The position numbers and the translations under genes are program-made. A stretch of 64,000 nucleotides of DNA, from the NCBI RefSeq assembly GCF_030445035.2, contig NC_080698.1, positions 24,087,294 through 24,151,293 on the forward strand, read 5' to 3'. This DNA comes from Dasypus novemcinctus. Lineage: Eukaryota > Chordata > Mammalia > Cingulata > Dasypodidae. This document shows positions 11,585 through 21,500 of this stretch, one piece after another. Under the pieces are notes generated by a model, which saw only the letters and a program-made list of their open reading frames with translations, was not told where the DNA came from and did no database searches. Numbering within the stretch: position 1 is the first letter of the stretch; each line of letters begins with the position of its first letter.

Positions 11585-13150
11585 ATTCAACTGTTTCCCC
11601 CCAGCCCTACCCCCAATTCCTTGGGCTATCTGACCCATCCTCCCAACTCCAGCCCCCGTCAAGTCCACCAAGCCCCACCCAAAGTTATCCCTATGCCCCC
11701 ATCTTATCCCTTCCCTGTACAAATACTTACCTCCTGCTTATCATAGACTTCACCCATGTAGGCATCAACTTGCAACATTCCTCTCCCCCGCCAAATTCCT
11801 TTAAGCCTATCTTCCAGGCTCTAGCGCTCTGGATAGCTCAGTTTGCTTGTTTCATATCAGAAAGGTCATGTAGTATTTGTCCTTCAATGTCTGGCTTGCT
11901 TCAAAGACTGCCTATGTGCCAGCTGGGCCCTGAGCCTCAGCAGAGTTGCATCTCCTACTCTTCAGTTCGTTGGACTTACCCAGGTCAGCTAACAGGGAGG
12001 TGAAGATGGTCAAACACCACACCAGGGAATCAAGAGAGCCTACAACTGTAAGCAAAGGAATTGCATCCATCATCCATGTGGAATCTAAGTCCCCTCTTGT
12101 TCTAGAGGTGGAGTGGACATTGCCATCCCAGGGTCCACAGAATGGAGGAATAAAATAAGGACTAGAGTGGACTTACTGATATTCTACTCTAAAACTATTG
12201 TGACTAGTAATAGAAGAAATTATAGCATTGAGGAAGAGAAAGTGAACATGGTAGTTGCTGACGGGAGGGAGAGGGAAGAAGAGATGTGATGTGGGGGCAT
12301 TTTTTGGACTTTGAGTTGTCCTAAATGATATTGCAGTGTCAGATTATGGACTTTATATATCCTGCCTTAACCTACTGAATGTACTGGGGGAGAGTGTGAA
12401 CTACAGGACAAACTATTATCCATGTGGTGCAGCAGTGCTCCAGAATGTGTTCACCGAGTGCGATGAGTGTGCCACAATGAGGGGGGAGGTTGTTGGTGTG
12501 GGAGGAGTGGGGTGGGGGTGATGGGGGGTATACGGGAACCTCTTTTATATATACATATTTTTAAGATTTATTTATTTATTTCTCTCCCCTCTCCCCCGAC
12601 CCCGGTTGTCTGTTCTCTGTGTCTATTTGCTCTTCTTCTTTGTCCGCTTCTGTTGTTGTCAGCAGCATGGAAATCTGTGTTTCTTTTGGTTGCATCATCT
12701 TGTTGTGTCAGCTCTCCGTGTGTGCAGTGCCATTCTTGGGGAGGCTGCACTTTCTTTTGTGCTGGGTGGCTCTCCTTAGGGGTGCATTCCTTGAGTGTGG
12801 GGCTCCCCTATGCAGGGGACACCACTGCGTGGCACGGCACTCCTTGCGTGCATCAACCCTGCACATGGGCCAGCTGCACATGGGTCAGGGAGGCCTGGGG
12901 TGTGAACCGCAGACCTCCCATGTGGTAGACGGACGCCCTAACCACTGGGCCAAGTCTGCCACCTCTTACATTTTTTAATGTAACTTTTTTTTTCTTGATG
13001 TATATATCTTCAAAAAAATACAATCTACAAAAATGATGGGGCAGAAGGAGCGGGGTATATAGGAACCTCTATGTTTTTTTGTTTTTTAATGTAACATTCT
13101 TTGTGATCTAGTAACTTTAATTTAAAAAGTGGAGGAAAAAAAAAATTCTT
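11585..13150 (+). mobile_element. LINE-like 3' end, copy 1 (split by a SINE)
   Basis: It shares its body with the copy directly downstream (13.18-13.85 kb) and, inverted, with the retroposon in the claudin relic (45.92-46.91 kb). Shared marks include 'cccaggtcagctaacaggga', 'gtggacttactgatattcta' and 'ttgtcctaaatgatattgca'. The end has a G-rich run (12480-12532) and an A-rich tail, as in L1 3' UTRs. The 5' part (11585-11950) also matches the small insert at 43.2 kb. I infer a xenarthran L1 3' end; the family name is not known to me. Confidence 0.55.
12560..12960 (-). mobile_element. DAS-type SINE, antisense, inserted in the LINE-like 3' end
   Basis: TTTTTAAGATTTATTT at left, reversed head CCCTAACCACTGGGCCAAG at right. 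The host repeat reads AACCTCTT before and ACCTCTTA after, giving a short target duplication. Its CpGs are more decayed (TG/CA) than in the copy at 3.3 kb, so it looks older. Confidence 0.9.
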
Positions 13151-13174
13151 GTGGAAAAGTAAAAAAAAAAAAAA

Positions 13175-13845
13175 TATATATATATATGTTTTAAAGATAC
13201 TTAGATTACATAAATGTTCCATAAAAAATATAGGGGATTCCCATATGCCCTGCTCCCTACGCCTCCCACATTTTCCCACATTAATAACATCCTTCATTAG
13301 TGTGGTACATTTGTTACAATTGATGAACACATTTTGGAGCACTGCCACTAAGCATCCATTATAGTTTCCTACTCTCTAGTTCATTGGACTCACCCAGGAC
13401 AACTAACAAGGAGATGATGATGGACAATGACCATCCCAAGCAACTGAGAGAATCTACAACTGCAAGTCAGAGAATCCCATCCATTTGCCCCAGGGATCAA
13501 AGCCCCCTCTCAATTAGAGGTGGAGTGGGCATCACCATCACAGAATTTCAGGATTGGGGAATGAACTATGGACTAAAGTAGACTTACTGGTATTCTACTA
13601 TAGACTTATTGTGATTCTAGCAATGGAAGAACTTTTATCATTTCTGTGGAGGCAGTGGCCACTGGAGGTTCTGAGTGTAGGGAGAGGGAAAAAGAGATGT
13701 AATACGGGGGCATTTTCGGGACTTGGGGATTGTCCTGAATGACATTGCAATGACAGATACAGACCATTATATATCTTCCATAACCTACAAAATTGTATGG
13801 GAGAGAGTGTAAATTTGTGGGTAAGGAGAGTGAGGTTCATGTATA
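13175..13845 (+). mobile_element. LINE-like 3' end, copy 2 (adjacent, 3'-truncated)
   Basis: From about 13367 it parallels copy 1 from about 11951 ('ttcattggactcacccagga', 'gtagacttactggtattcta'). Its upstream part differs and instead matches the antisense L1-like segment at 4.03-4.15 kb ('gatacttagattacataaat' to 'ttgttacaattgatgaa'). It stops near 13845 without the G-run or poly(A) seen in copy 1. Confidence 0.55.
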
Positions 13846-13937
13846 TCCTAGTTCAGGAAACTAATCTCTGCCATGTCTCAGTAAAGTCATGTTCTTCAGA
13901 ATTTTTTATCTGAAATGGGCACCAGAGTAATTTTTTT

Positions 13938-14161
13938 TTTAAGGTACCGGGACCAGGTATACAGGAAGCCAGCACTCAACCACTGAGCCATACTGGCTCC
14001 CCTGTGTTGGTTCCCTTGTCTGTTTGCTCACTGTTTGCTGGTTGTTTTGCTCATTGTTTTTGCTCATTGTTTGCTTGCTTTCTTTAGGAGGCACTGGGAA
14101 CCACACCAGGGACCTCTCATGTGGGAGGTGGACACTCAACTGCTTGAGCCACATCTGCTCC
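13938..14161 (-). mobile_element. Dimeric tRNA-like SINE (head-linker-head), antisense
   Basis: Reading the - strand, one tRNA-like head (14161 back to ~14081: GGGGAGCAGATGTGGCTCAA) is followed by a linker of AACAATGAGCAAA-type repeats, then a second head (~14004 back to 13945: GGAGCCAGTATGGCTCAGTG) and poly(A). A 16 bp duplication CCAGAGTAATTTTTTT lies at 13922-13937 and 14162-14177. Confidence 0.75.
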
Positions 14162-14518
14162 CCAGAGTAATTTTTTTGAGTGGAGGACTGAGGGGATAAA
14201 CTGTGGTATATGATTTCCTGGGTGTTGTCCAAAGATTGCGTATGTATCCAGGACTCTGTAGAGCCCCTCGAAATGTAAGTAGTCTAAATCAGAAAGGGTT
14301 TTCTTTCTTAGAAGCAAGGTGTGTTAAAAGCAGAATGTACAAAACTTTGGGATTAACAAAGCAAATAAATGAACTCATAAGAACTTCTTTTATTCTGGTT
14401 ATTTCTAGGACCTGCTTATGACTTAGAGGGATTTGTTAATTCATGAGATGGTGAACTTCACGCTATCATTGCGAGTAGTGCCCCTGCTTGGGATCAGCAG
14501 AATCACCTCATTTTAGAA

Positions 14519-15103
14519 CAGGGGTTCTTAACAAGGGGTCCATGAGCTTGAATTGAAATTCATAAAAGCATTATTCTTGTGGGGACTTGTTGGTGCGGGT
14601 GTGATATATTTATTAAATAATATACAGTATAGTGTGGACTTAGTAAGGGGTCCCTGGTTTTCACCTAACTGGGAAAGGGGTCCGTGGAACAAAAAAGGTT
14701 AAGAACCCCTGCTCAGGGAAACGGACTTTGGCCCAGTGGTTAGGGCATCCGTCTACCACAAGGGAGGTCCGCGGTTCAAGCCCCGGGCCTCCTTGACCCG
14801 TGTGGAGCTGGCCATGCGCAGTGCTGATGCGAGCCAGGAGTGCTCTGCCACACAGGGGTGTCCCCCGCGTAGCGGAGCCCCATGCGCAAGGAGTGCGCCC
14901 GTAAGGAGAGCCGCCCAGCGCGAAGGAAAGTGCAGCCTGCCCAGGAATGGCGCCGCCCACACTTCCCGTGCTGCTGACGACAACAGAAGCGGACAGAGAA
15001 ACAAGACGCAGCAAAAAGACACAGAAAACAGACGGCCAGGGGAGGGGAGGGGAATTAAATAAATAAAAATCTTAAAAAAAAAAAAAAAAAAAAAGAACCC
15101 CTG
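14519..15103. mobile_element. Non-autonomous hAT element with terminal inverted repeats
   Basis: Ends CAGGGGTTCTT and AAGAACCCCTG are inverted repeats, and flanks TTTTAGAA / CTCTAGAA form an 8 bp duplication (6 of 8), the hAT hallmark. The interior ('tcttgtggggacttgttggt', 'acagtatagtgtggacttag') matches a second copy at 59.89-60.11 kb. A DAS-SINE sits near its right end. Confidence 0.75.
14715..15092 (+). mobile_element. DAS-type SINE, sense, full length and young-looking
   Basis: Head starts GGGAAACGGACTTTGGCCCA. A-box-like TGGTTAGGGCA lies at 14737-14747 and B-box-like GGTTCAAGCCC at 14773-14783; the tail is AAATAAATAAAAATCTT plus ~20 A. A perfect 14 bp target duplication, AAGAACCCCTGCTC, lies at 14701-14714 and 15093-15106. 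Related to tRNA but not a tRNA gene. Confidence 0.95.
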
Positions 15104-15200
15104 CTCTAGAACATGTTAGAAATGCAAATCTTTGAGCCCCATCCTAGATCTACAGAATTAGGATCTCTGGGAATAGGGCCCAGAGAATTTGGGCATGGAT

Positions 15201-15839
15201 TTTGAAGTTGCAGAGAGCTGGGTTCAATTTCCACTTCTACATTTACGAGTGTATGATGCAGGGTAAAGTAGTTAACTGTTTGAGACCATGCTTCCTTGTG
15301 TATAAAATGATAATTACCACAGAGAGTTCCTTTAAATTTCAGACAGAAAAAAAAATGGACGTAAAGCTCTCACCCCAAAGCTCAGTGTGGGGTTGTTAAT
15401 GTGAGATCTGCATTTCCTTACGGATCCATATTTGGGCTTTAGGGCTTCCACAGAATCCTTCGTTGGACTGCAGTGGGGAAATAGGCCAAATTTGGTTGAT
15501 CAGAGACTCTTTTCTGGGAAGTGGGAGTCAAATATCTGAGAGTTTCTGTCTTCACTCACTGCCTGCGAATGAGGAAGCCAGGAGGCAGCATCTTTCCCCG
15601 TATGTGCAGAGAGAGAGTCAGGGGGAGTTTGGGAAAGAGAAAAATGAGGCTGAGGTGCAAGAAAGGGGGAAATGGGAAACCCTAGGGTCCCAGACAGAGG
15701 GACAGAGGGACAGTAAGACAGAGGGACAGCGAGGAGGCATTCAGTTCCTCAATCCAGTGTCTTCAGAGGTCTGACTATAATTATTACCTCTCATTGCATG
15801 AGATGCTCCTGTAGTCTTAGGTACAACCCCCTTCATATT
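15201..15839. other. Non-coding interval with a short tandem repeat
   Basis: A purine-rich tandem repeat of the type ACAGAGGG lies around 15693-15735. The 103-codon open frame across it has no recognised similarity and is low-complexity at its end. Confidence 0.45.
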
Positions 15840-16099
15840 TCAGCTAATTGAGTGGATGTATTTTAATTGTAATAAACACAAATCTTGACCAAGACAAAGT
15901 ACAACTCCAACGTTGCCTCCCAAAAGGCCCATTGCTATCATTCTCGGAATCAGCATCTGCAGCTGGGCCGGCCTTACCACGTGCAGCCTTCCTGCTGCTG
16001 CCTTCTCCTTCCACCAGCATCTTGAAAACAGGGCCTCTCTGGCCAGCTGCACTAGCAATCACAGAGGAGGGGATAGTTACATGTGCAGCCCAGCAGCCT
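15840..16099. other. Unassigned GC-richer segment
   Basis: A 129-codon frame on the - strand (15844-16233) crosses this segment and the SINE at its right. I do not recognise the peptide. The segment has no poly(A) or target duplication that would mark it as a retrocopy. Confidence 0.35.
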
Positions 16100-16207
16100 G
16101 GGGGAAGCAGATGGAGCTCAAGTAGCTGAGCGCCTGCTTCCCATGTACGAGGTCCGGGGTTCAATCCCAGGTACCTCCTAAGAACATCGCTGCCTGGAAA
16201 AAAGAAG
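16100..16207 (+). mobile_element. Short tRNA-like SINE (single head), sense
   Basis: 'ggggaagcagatggagctc' then GAGCGCCTGCTTCCCATGTA and a B-box-like GGTTCAATCCC at about 16159-16169. Same head family as the SINEs at 13.94, 19.96, 42.98 and 50.06 kb; it ends in an A-rich run. Confidence 0.75.
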
Positions 16208-16502
16208 ATGGACACAAGATGTCTATAGTTCACAGAGAAATAACACTTAACTATGTGAGCACCATTTATTCCCTGGAGTAAAGTGGTACTTGATCATTAG
16301 GCTAGCTCTTGAATTGATTTTTTTAGTGCCAGGGAAAAAAAGAAAATTTCCTAATTTTATAGATCTTTTAGAGATGTAACAAGTATTCACAGAGACTTTA
16401 TCTCCTTAATCTGTGTCACCCCCACCTCCCAACCTGATTGTTACCTGATCAGATGGAGCACTTGGGCAGAATTTAGCCTTTAGGCAAACTTATAGGTAGG
16501 TT
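16208..16502. other. Non-coding interval, nothing assigned
   Basis: AT-rich sequence without a recognised element. Confidence 0.4.
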
Positions 16503-16914
16503 TTTTTTTTTAAGATTTATTTATTTCTCTCCCCCCTGTCTCCCCAGTTGTCTGTTTTCTGTGTGCATTTGCTGTGTGTTCTTCTGTGACTACTTCTATC
16601 CTTATAAGCGGCACCAAGAATCTGTGTTTCTTTTTGTTGCATCATCTTGTTGTGTCAGCTCTCCGTGTGTGCGACACCATTCTTAGGCAGGCTATACTTT
16701 CTTTCGCGCTGGGTGGCTCTCCTTACGTGGTGCACTCCTTGCACGTGGGGCTCCCCTACACAGGGGACACCCCTGCATGGCATGGCACTCCTTGTGCGCA
16801 TCAGCCCTGCACATGGGCCAGCTCCACACGGGTCAAGGGGGCCCGGGGTTTGAACCGTGGACCCCCCAATGTGTTAGGCGGATGCCCTATCCATTGGGCC
16901 ATGTCCGCTTCCCT
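16503..16914 (-). mobile_element. DAS-type SINE, antisense
   Basis: Poly(T)/TTAAGATTTATTT at left; reversed head ending CCATTGGGCCATGTCCGCTTCC at right. Imperfect duplication around GGTAGGT (16494-16500 and 16919-16925). Subfamily similar to the copy at 1.87 kb ('gtgactacttctatcctta'). Confidence 0.9.
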
Positions 16915-16925
16915 ATTGGTAGGTA

Positions 16926-17935
16926 TTGATTATACCTATATATCATGCTTTGGAGGGATAATTGTGAGCATTAAGTCTCTCTCCTTGGATTCCAGAAGGC
17001 TACCTGGATTATTCAAGAAGACCTTCTATAGGCCTTCTAACTTCCCTATATAATTAATTATCTTTTTCCCTTCTTGGGAGTGGGAACAAAATGTACAAAA
17101 TATAACAATAAAGCACCATAGGCATTACCAAAGAAGTTCAATTTTATACAAAAGAGGAAATAAAATGTGTAATAGTTACAAAATCCCTCTGAAAAGACTC
17201 TCTTTGTCCAGAAATTATGCTTACTTGCTGTTTAATGTTTCTATTAAGAGGGGAACTTAACCCCAGGGTTTCCAAAGAGATTGAAGATTATGAAATCTTG
17301 TGATTGAATGCCAACATGGTCTCAAATTTCTGCTTCTGAGGAAGTAATAAAAGTGGGGGTAGGAAAAGAATCAGAGATTGGGCAGTTTGCTAACCCTTTG
17401 TGCCTACCAGTTTGTCCAAGTGACATAGATTGGTGAGGGAGTGGCAAGAGGAACTAAGTCATCATTCAAAAAAATCATAACAGCAGAGTGTAGAAGGTGG
17501 TAGCCATAATATCTCATTTATGATTTGCAACATCTTGAAGACAGAACAAAGATATAATTAAAAGTAATTTTTAAAAAATGTTTCATTGATGTCTATTTTG
17601 TATATTTCTGTATGTCATGAAATTTCCATCTCATTATATTTAAAAGAATTAAAGTAAGGCTGTTCCATGGAATGGAGTTTAGTTTTATTAAGTTCTAAAA
17701 TATTTATTCAATCTTACATTCCCTTGTTCTACAGCTTCATTAGAAATTATCTATTCAATATCCTTATGACAGACAAGAAACGGGGGTCAGGGAAGGGAAG
17801 GCAGCCTGTCCAAACCAGCTAAAGGCAGAGTTGAACTCTGAACCCAGTCTTCTGTGCTTTCTTCCTGTGTCAGAGTTCTACTTCAGACTCACCCTGGTCC
17901 TCCAAGATGTGATTAATACAGTTTCCATGGCTTTA
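16926..17935. other. Non-coding unique interval
   Basis: AT-rich; no gene or nameable repeat. A run like 'gggaagggaaggcagcctg' near 17793 may belong to a decayed MIR but is too weak to call. Confidence 0.4.
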
Positions 17936-17939
17936 TTTC

Positions 17940-18115
17940 TTTAAAAAATAGCACAGTTTTCCATATTAACCATTTTCACATGTATAATTCAGTGGTATTA
18001 ACAGCATTTTCAATGTTGCCCTACCATTACCACTCCATTACCCAAACTTCCTCATCACTCCAAACAGAAACTCTGTACCCACTGTAACATAGTTTTTAAA
18101 ATTTCTGCAAATAGA
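17940..18115 (-). mobile_element. L1 3' region, antisense fragment
   Basis: 'ttaaccattttcacatgta', 'attcagtggtattaacagca' and 'ccaaacagaaactctgtacc' match the antisense L1 at 61.4-61.55 kb. Confidence 0.65.
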
Positions 18116-18839
18116 ATTTTCCAAGTTATTGAAATGCTCACTCAAGGCTAAGATCTATACACTGGACATCTTGTCATGCCTGAGTCATTCTCTATTTGTA
18201 GATTAAGCCCTGGAGCAGCAAGTTTCATTACTTCCAACATAGGAACATGACCATGTCCCAGGAAGGAAAACTAGAGGTGTCCCCAAGAACCTTGACCATC
18301 ACCCATCAGTATGAAGCTATGCCACAGAAACCAAGAAGGTGCCTATTTCTGAACTTTCTAGAAAGATGAATTATGTTGATTAAAGTGTTTGCCCTTGGAA
18401 AAGAATTTGTCTTGCTTTAAATGTGCAGTATATGCTTACTTCTTAATTATTATTTTTGACTGTTTTCTCATCATTCTTCAGGAATTTCCCCCTGACTCTG
18501 ACCTGTGATTATGGCAGGAATATCCGTCATGGGGTCCAGAGCCTGTGACCTCAGCTCAGGCAAGGACTCAAGATTTGACTTGATGACAATCAGACTTTCA
18601 CTCTAGGCATTTGTATCTTGGGCAGCCACTCACATGAGATGGCTGAGGCAGAATGATCTCCTGCAGAACCCTGGAGAGATGGCTCACGAGTTCCTGCCAC
18701 TGAGCTCCAATGAGGACCGTTGTTCTTCTTTCCCAGTGCCTTGGTGTTCAGCTTCTCCTTCATTTCCATGAATTGTCCATATCATCCCTACTTGCCTATT
18801 TATCTATCATTTGCTTAAGTTATGTAAAGGATAGCTGAG
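18116..18839. other. Non-coding unique interval
   Basis: No recognised gene or repeat. Confidence 0.4.
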
Positions 18840-18965
18840 GCTTGTAATCAAAGAACTCTGGTAGCTCAACTCCTGAGTAGGGATGTGACCCTGAGCGAGT
18901 TCCTCCCCGGCTCTGAGCCTGCGTGTTCTTATCTCTATAACAGGCTTGATGAAGTGGACGGTCTC
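18840..18965 (+). mobile_element. MIR SINE fragment, sense
   Basis: 'gggatgtgaccctgagcgag' and 'cttatctctataacaggct' fit the MIR core. Confidence 0.55.
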
Positions 18966-19789
18966 CACACAAGAACAAATAAGGGAGTGTGAATGAGAGG
19001 GGGAACAGATTTTTAAAAACTGACTCTTTCAGGCTTTGTGCTAAGGCCAGGGGAGAAACAAGGTCGATGATACTGACGAGTGTTAAGATTTTTTCTCCTC
19101 TCTCGTTCTGGGCACACAACTTTTTTATTGAACTATCCTAGCAGAGCCAGTGTTTCTAAACTTTCCCGATCAGAGTAAGTAACTTTACTCTACCTTTAGA
19201 CAGAAATTGTGGAGAACCACAAAAGTGCTCGTAGAGGGAGATGCCTCCGGAGTGACTATTTGCGGCAGGCAGCCCCGTGCTCCCTATTAGCGCTCCTGAC
19301 GCCCCTGGTGGGAGCACGGCGTCACTACTCCTGGATTTCAGTCTGCAGCCGGAGTGATTCGCTTACCCCAGAGCAATTTCCACCATGCGTTTCAGAACCT
19401 TGAGCCTTGACTGACGGATGCCTGGCTCAGCAGGGCAGCTGCCAGCGGTTTGGCGCTGTCTTATTCCTGGCATTGATACTGATGATCCCTTGCAGCTTCT
19501 GAAGCTTTTACGTGCAGTGTGGCCCTCAGCTTGAACTCAGGAATAAAGACAGTCAGAAATGCCACCTCATAGCCTGCCTCCAAATTGGTCTTTTCTGTCT
19601 CCCCTCTGTAGACTACTCCAAGCAATAGCCTTTAGAGGTGCATGGTTGGAAGTTGTAAAATGGACAGAGTCTTCACTCAAAATGTGATTTGTGGCCTACA
19701 ACCACCCGCCATCTGGACCTTCATGCATCTTCAGCCTCAGGGGAAGAATGTGTAAGCTTCCGTTTTCTGAATTAATAAGAAGAGTAAAG
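18966..19789. other. Non-coding interval, locally GC-richer
   Basis: A moderately CpG-containing stretch (about 19220-19480) holds a 64-codon frame but no recognisable protein, TATA box or splice structure. Confidence 0.4.
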
Positions 19790-19794
19790 ATTTA

Positions 19795-19950
19795 CTGAGC
19801 ACCAGGTTTATATATCTTACCTCCTTTTAATGTTACAAGAACCCAGTGAGCTAAGCATTGCAACCCCAGTTGTCAGTTGGGGAAGCTGAGGCTAACCATC
19901 TACCACAGGCAGAGTTGGAACGTGAACTCAGGCTATCTGACTCCAAACTC
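19795..19950 (-). mobile_element. MIR SINE, antisense, host of two later SINE insertions
   Basis: 'cagttggggaagctgaggct' and 'gagttggaacgtgaactcag' are reversed MIR. The element resumes after both SINEs as 'ttcttaaccactatattat' (20610-20628), showing that it was the target. Confidence 0.7.
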
Positions 19951-19957
19951 CTGGTTT

Positions 19958-20150
19958 GTTTTTTTTTTTTCTTTTTAGGAGGTACCGGGGATAAAACCCA
20001 GGGTTCATACACAGGAAGCAGGGGCTCAATCACTAAGCTGCATCCACGGCCTTATTTATTTATTTTTAGGTACTGGAGCCAGAGATTGAACCCAGGACTT
20101 TGTACATGGGAAGCCATTGCTCAACCATTGAGCTATACCCCCTCCCTTTA
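19958..20150 (-). mobile_element. Two-headed tRNA-like SINE, antisense
   Basis: Two related head units in tandem: 'aggaggtaccggggataaaa' (19977) to 'catccacggcc', and 'aggtactggagccagagatt' (20068) to 'gagctataccccctccc', each preceded by T-rich sequence. Flanked by copies of CTCCTGGTTT at 19948 and 20152. Confidence 0.7.
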
Positions 20151-20165
20151 CCTCCTGGTTTTCTT

Positions 20166-20598
20166 TTTTTTTTTTTTTTAAAGATTTATTTATTTATCTC
20201 TCTCCCCTTCTCCCCCCCCCCCGCCCCGCCCCAGTTGTCTGCTCTCTGTGTCTATTTGCTGCATCTTTTTCTTTGTCCGCTTCTGTTGTTGTCAGTGGCA
20301 CAGGAATCTGTGTTTCTTTTTGTTGGGTCATCTTGCTGTGCCAGCTCTCCGTGTGTGTGGCACCATTCCTGGGCAGGCTGCACTTTCTTTCGCGCTGGGC
20401 GGCTCTCCTTATGGGGTACGCTCCTTGTGCATGGGGCTCCCCTAAGCAGGGGACACCCCTGCGTGGCAGAGCACTCCTTGTGCACATCAGCACTGCATGT
20501 GGGCCAGCTCCAAATGGGTCAAGGAGGCCTGGGGTTTGAACCGCGGACCTCCCATGTGGTAGACGGATGCCCTAACCACTGGGCCAAGTCCGCGTCCC
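20166..20598 (-). mobile_element. DAS-type SINE, antisense, full length
   Basis: Poly(T)/TTTAAAGATTTATTT at left; reversed head CCCTAACCACTGGGCCAAGT at right. A perfect 15 bp duplication CCTCCTGGTTTTCTT lies at 20151-20165 and 20599-20613. A long C-run (20210-20231) marks the G-rich tract of the - strand. Confidence 0.94.
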
Positions 20599-20629
20599 CC
20601 TCCTGGTTTTCTTAACCACTATATTATTT

Positions 20630-21265
20630 GCCTCTTCAGTCTCCCTTTGGTAATAGGAAGGGGTAAAAAAATTAGCTGAATAACCTGAGAAAGAATTGAT
20701 AACTGTGCTTTTTCATTCGCCACAGGCGGCTGTGTTACACAGTATCATCATGTAGAAGCCATTACTAATAGTGCCTGGCACCATTCTTACCTGAGTATAA
20801 ACAGAAATATCAGACTTGATAGGTGAGACTCCCCAAGAAGTAACACGCTTTTGCCTTTATCTCCCATTTCCTGCACATACAAATATTCATATCCTGGTTT
20901 TCAATAGTAATATTTTGAATTCCAGATAGTTTCACCCCCAAAACCCAGGGAAATTTGGAGCTGAATTTCTCTCTTCCTCTTTCCCCACTAAAGCACATAC
21001 TCTAATATTGAAATGTGCAAAATCTAAATAGAATATATATTTTAAAAATTCACTCCTACTAAATCTGATCATATATTACAAAGTTGAACAAACAAACAGG
21101 TTTTCAACAACTGATCATCTGCTAGTTAACTTTAGTGGCAGAAAATACACAATCAGACCTCCAGATTGGATAAAACTAGGATGCAAGTACAACCCAAGCA
21201 AGTCTCTGAGGGCTTTTATTGCCACAGTTGCTATTGGAGTTGTCTGGAACTCTTCTATCTTGGAT
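20630..21265. other. Non-coding unique interval
   Basis: No gene or nameable repeat. Confidence 0.4.
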
Positions 21266-21267
21266 CT

Positions 21268-21500
21268 AGTTTCCTTCTATTATTACCATTTAGCAAGCAC
21301 CCATTGTGTGCCAGGTACTGTGCAAAATTCTATGCAAATACCATTGCATTTAATCAAAAGAATAACGAGAGGTAGATAATAGATGCCTCTGTCATCTTAA
21401 GGAAAATGGGACACAGAAGTTTGCCCAAATAAATGGTACAGATAGAACTCCAAACTAGGTAAGTCTGACTCCATAGGCCATATTCCTAAGCACTGTGCCA
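21268..21500 (-). mobile_element. MIR SINE, antisense
   Basis: 'attgtgtgccaggtactgtg' and 'agaactccaaactaggtaag' are the reversed MIR order. Confidence 0.65.

Larger units (their letters stand above)
14470..15200. mobile_element. MER5-like element interrupted by later insertions
   Basis: The left half (14470-14518, 'gatcagcagaatcacctca') and right half (15104-15200, 'ttagaaatgcaaatctttga', 'aattaggatctctggga') of a MER5-type element are separated by a hAT element which itself contains a SINE. Confidence 0.6.

Noticed and set aside
11485-12003. 172-codon open frame on the + strand
   Set aside because: It lies over an AT microsatellite and the LINE-like 3' end; proline/serine-rich because of the C-rich repeat, with no protein similarity.
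14737-14783. tRNA gene call from A and B boxes
   Set aside because: The head of a DAS-SINE: no intact cloverleaf or anticodon stem, and followed by a SINE body and poly(A). The same applies to all other heads.
19220-19480. CpG island/promoter of a gene
   Set aside because: CpG density is modest, with no TATA box, no downstream coding exon and no splice donor that I could support.
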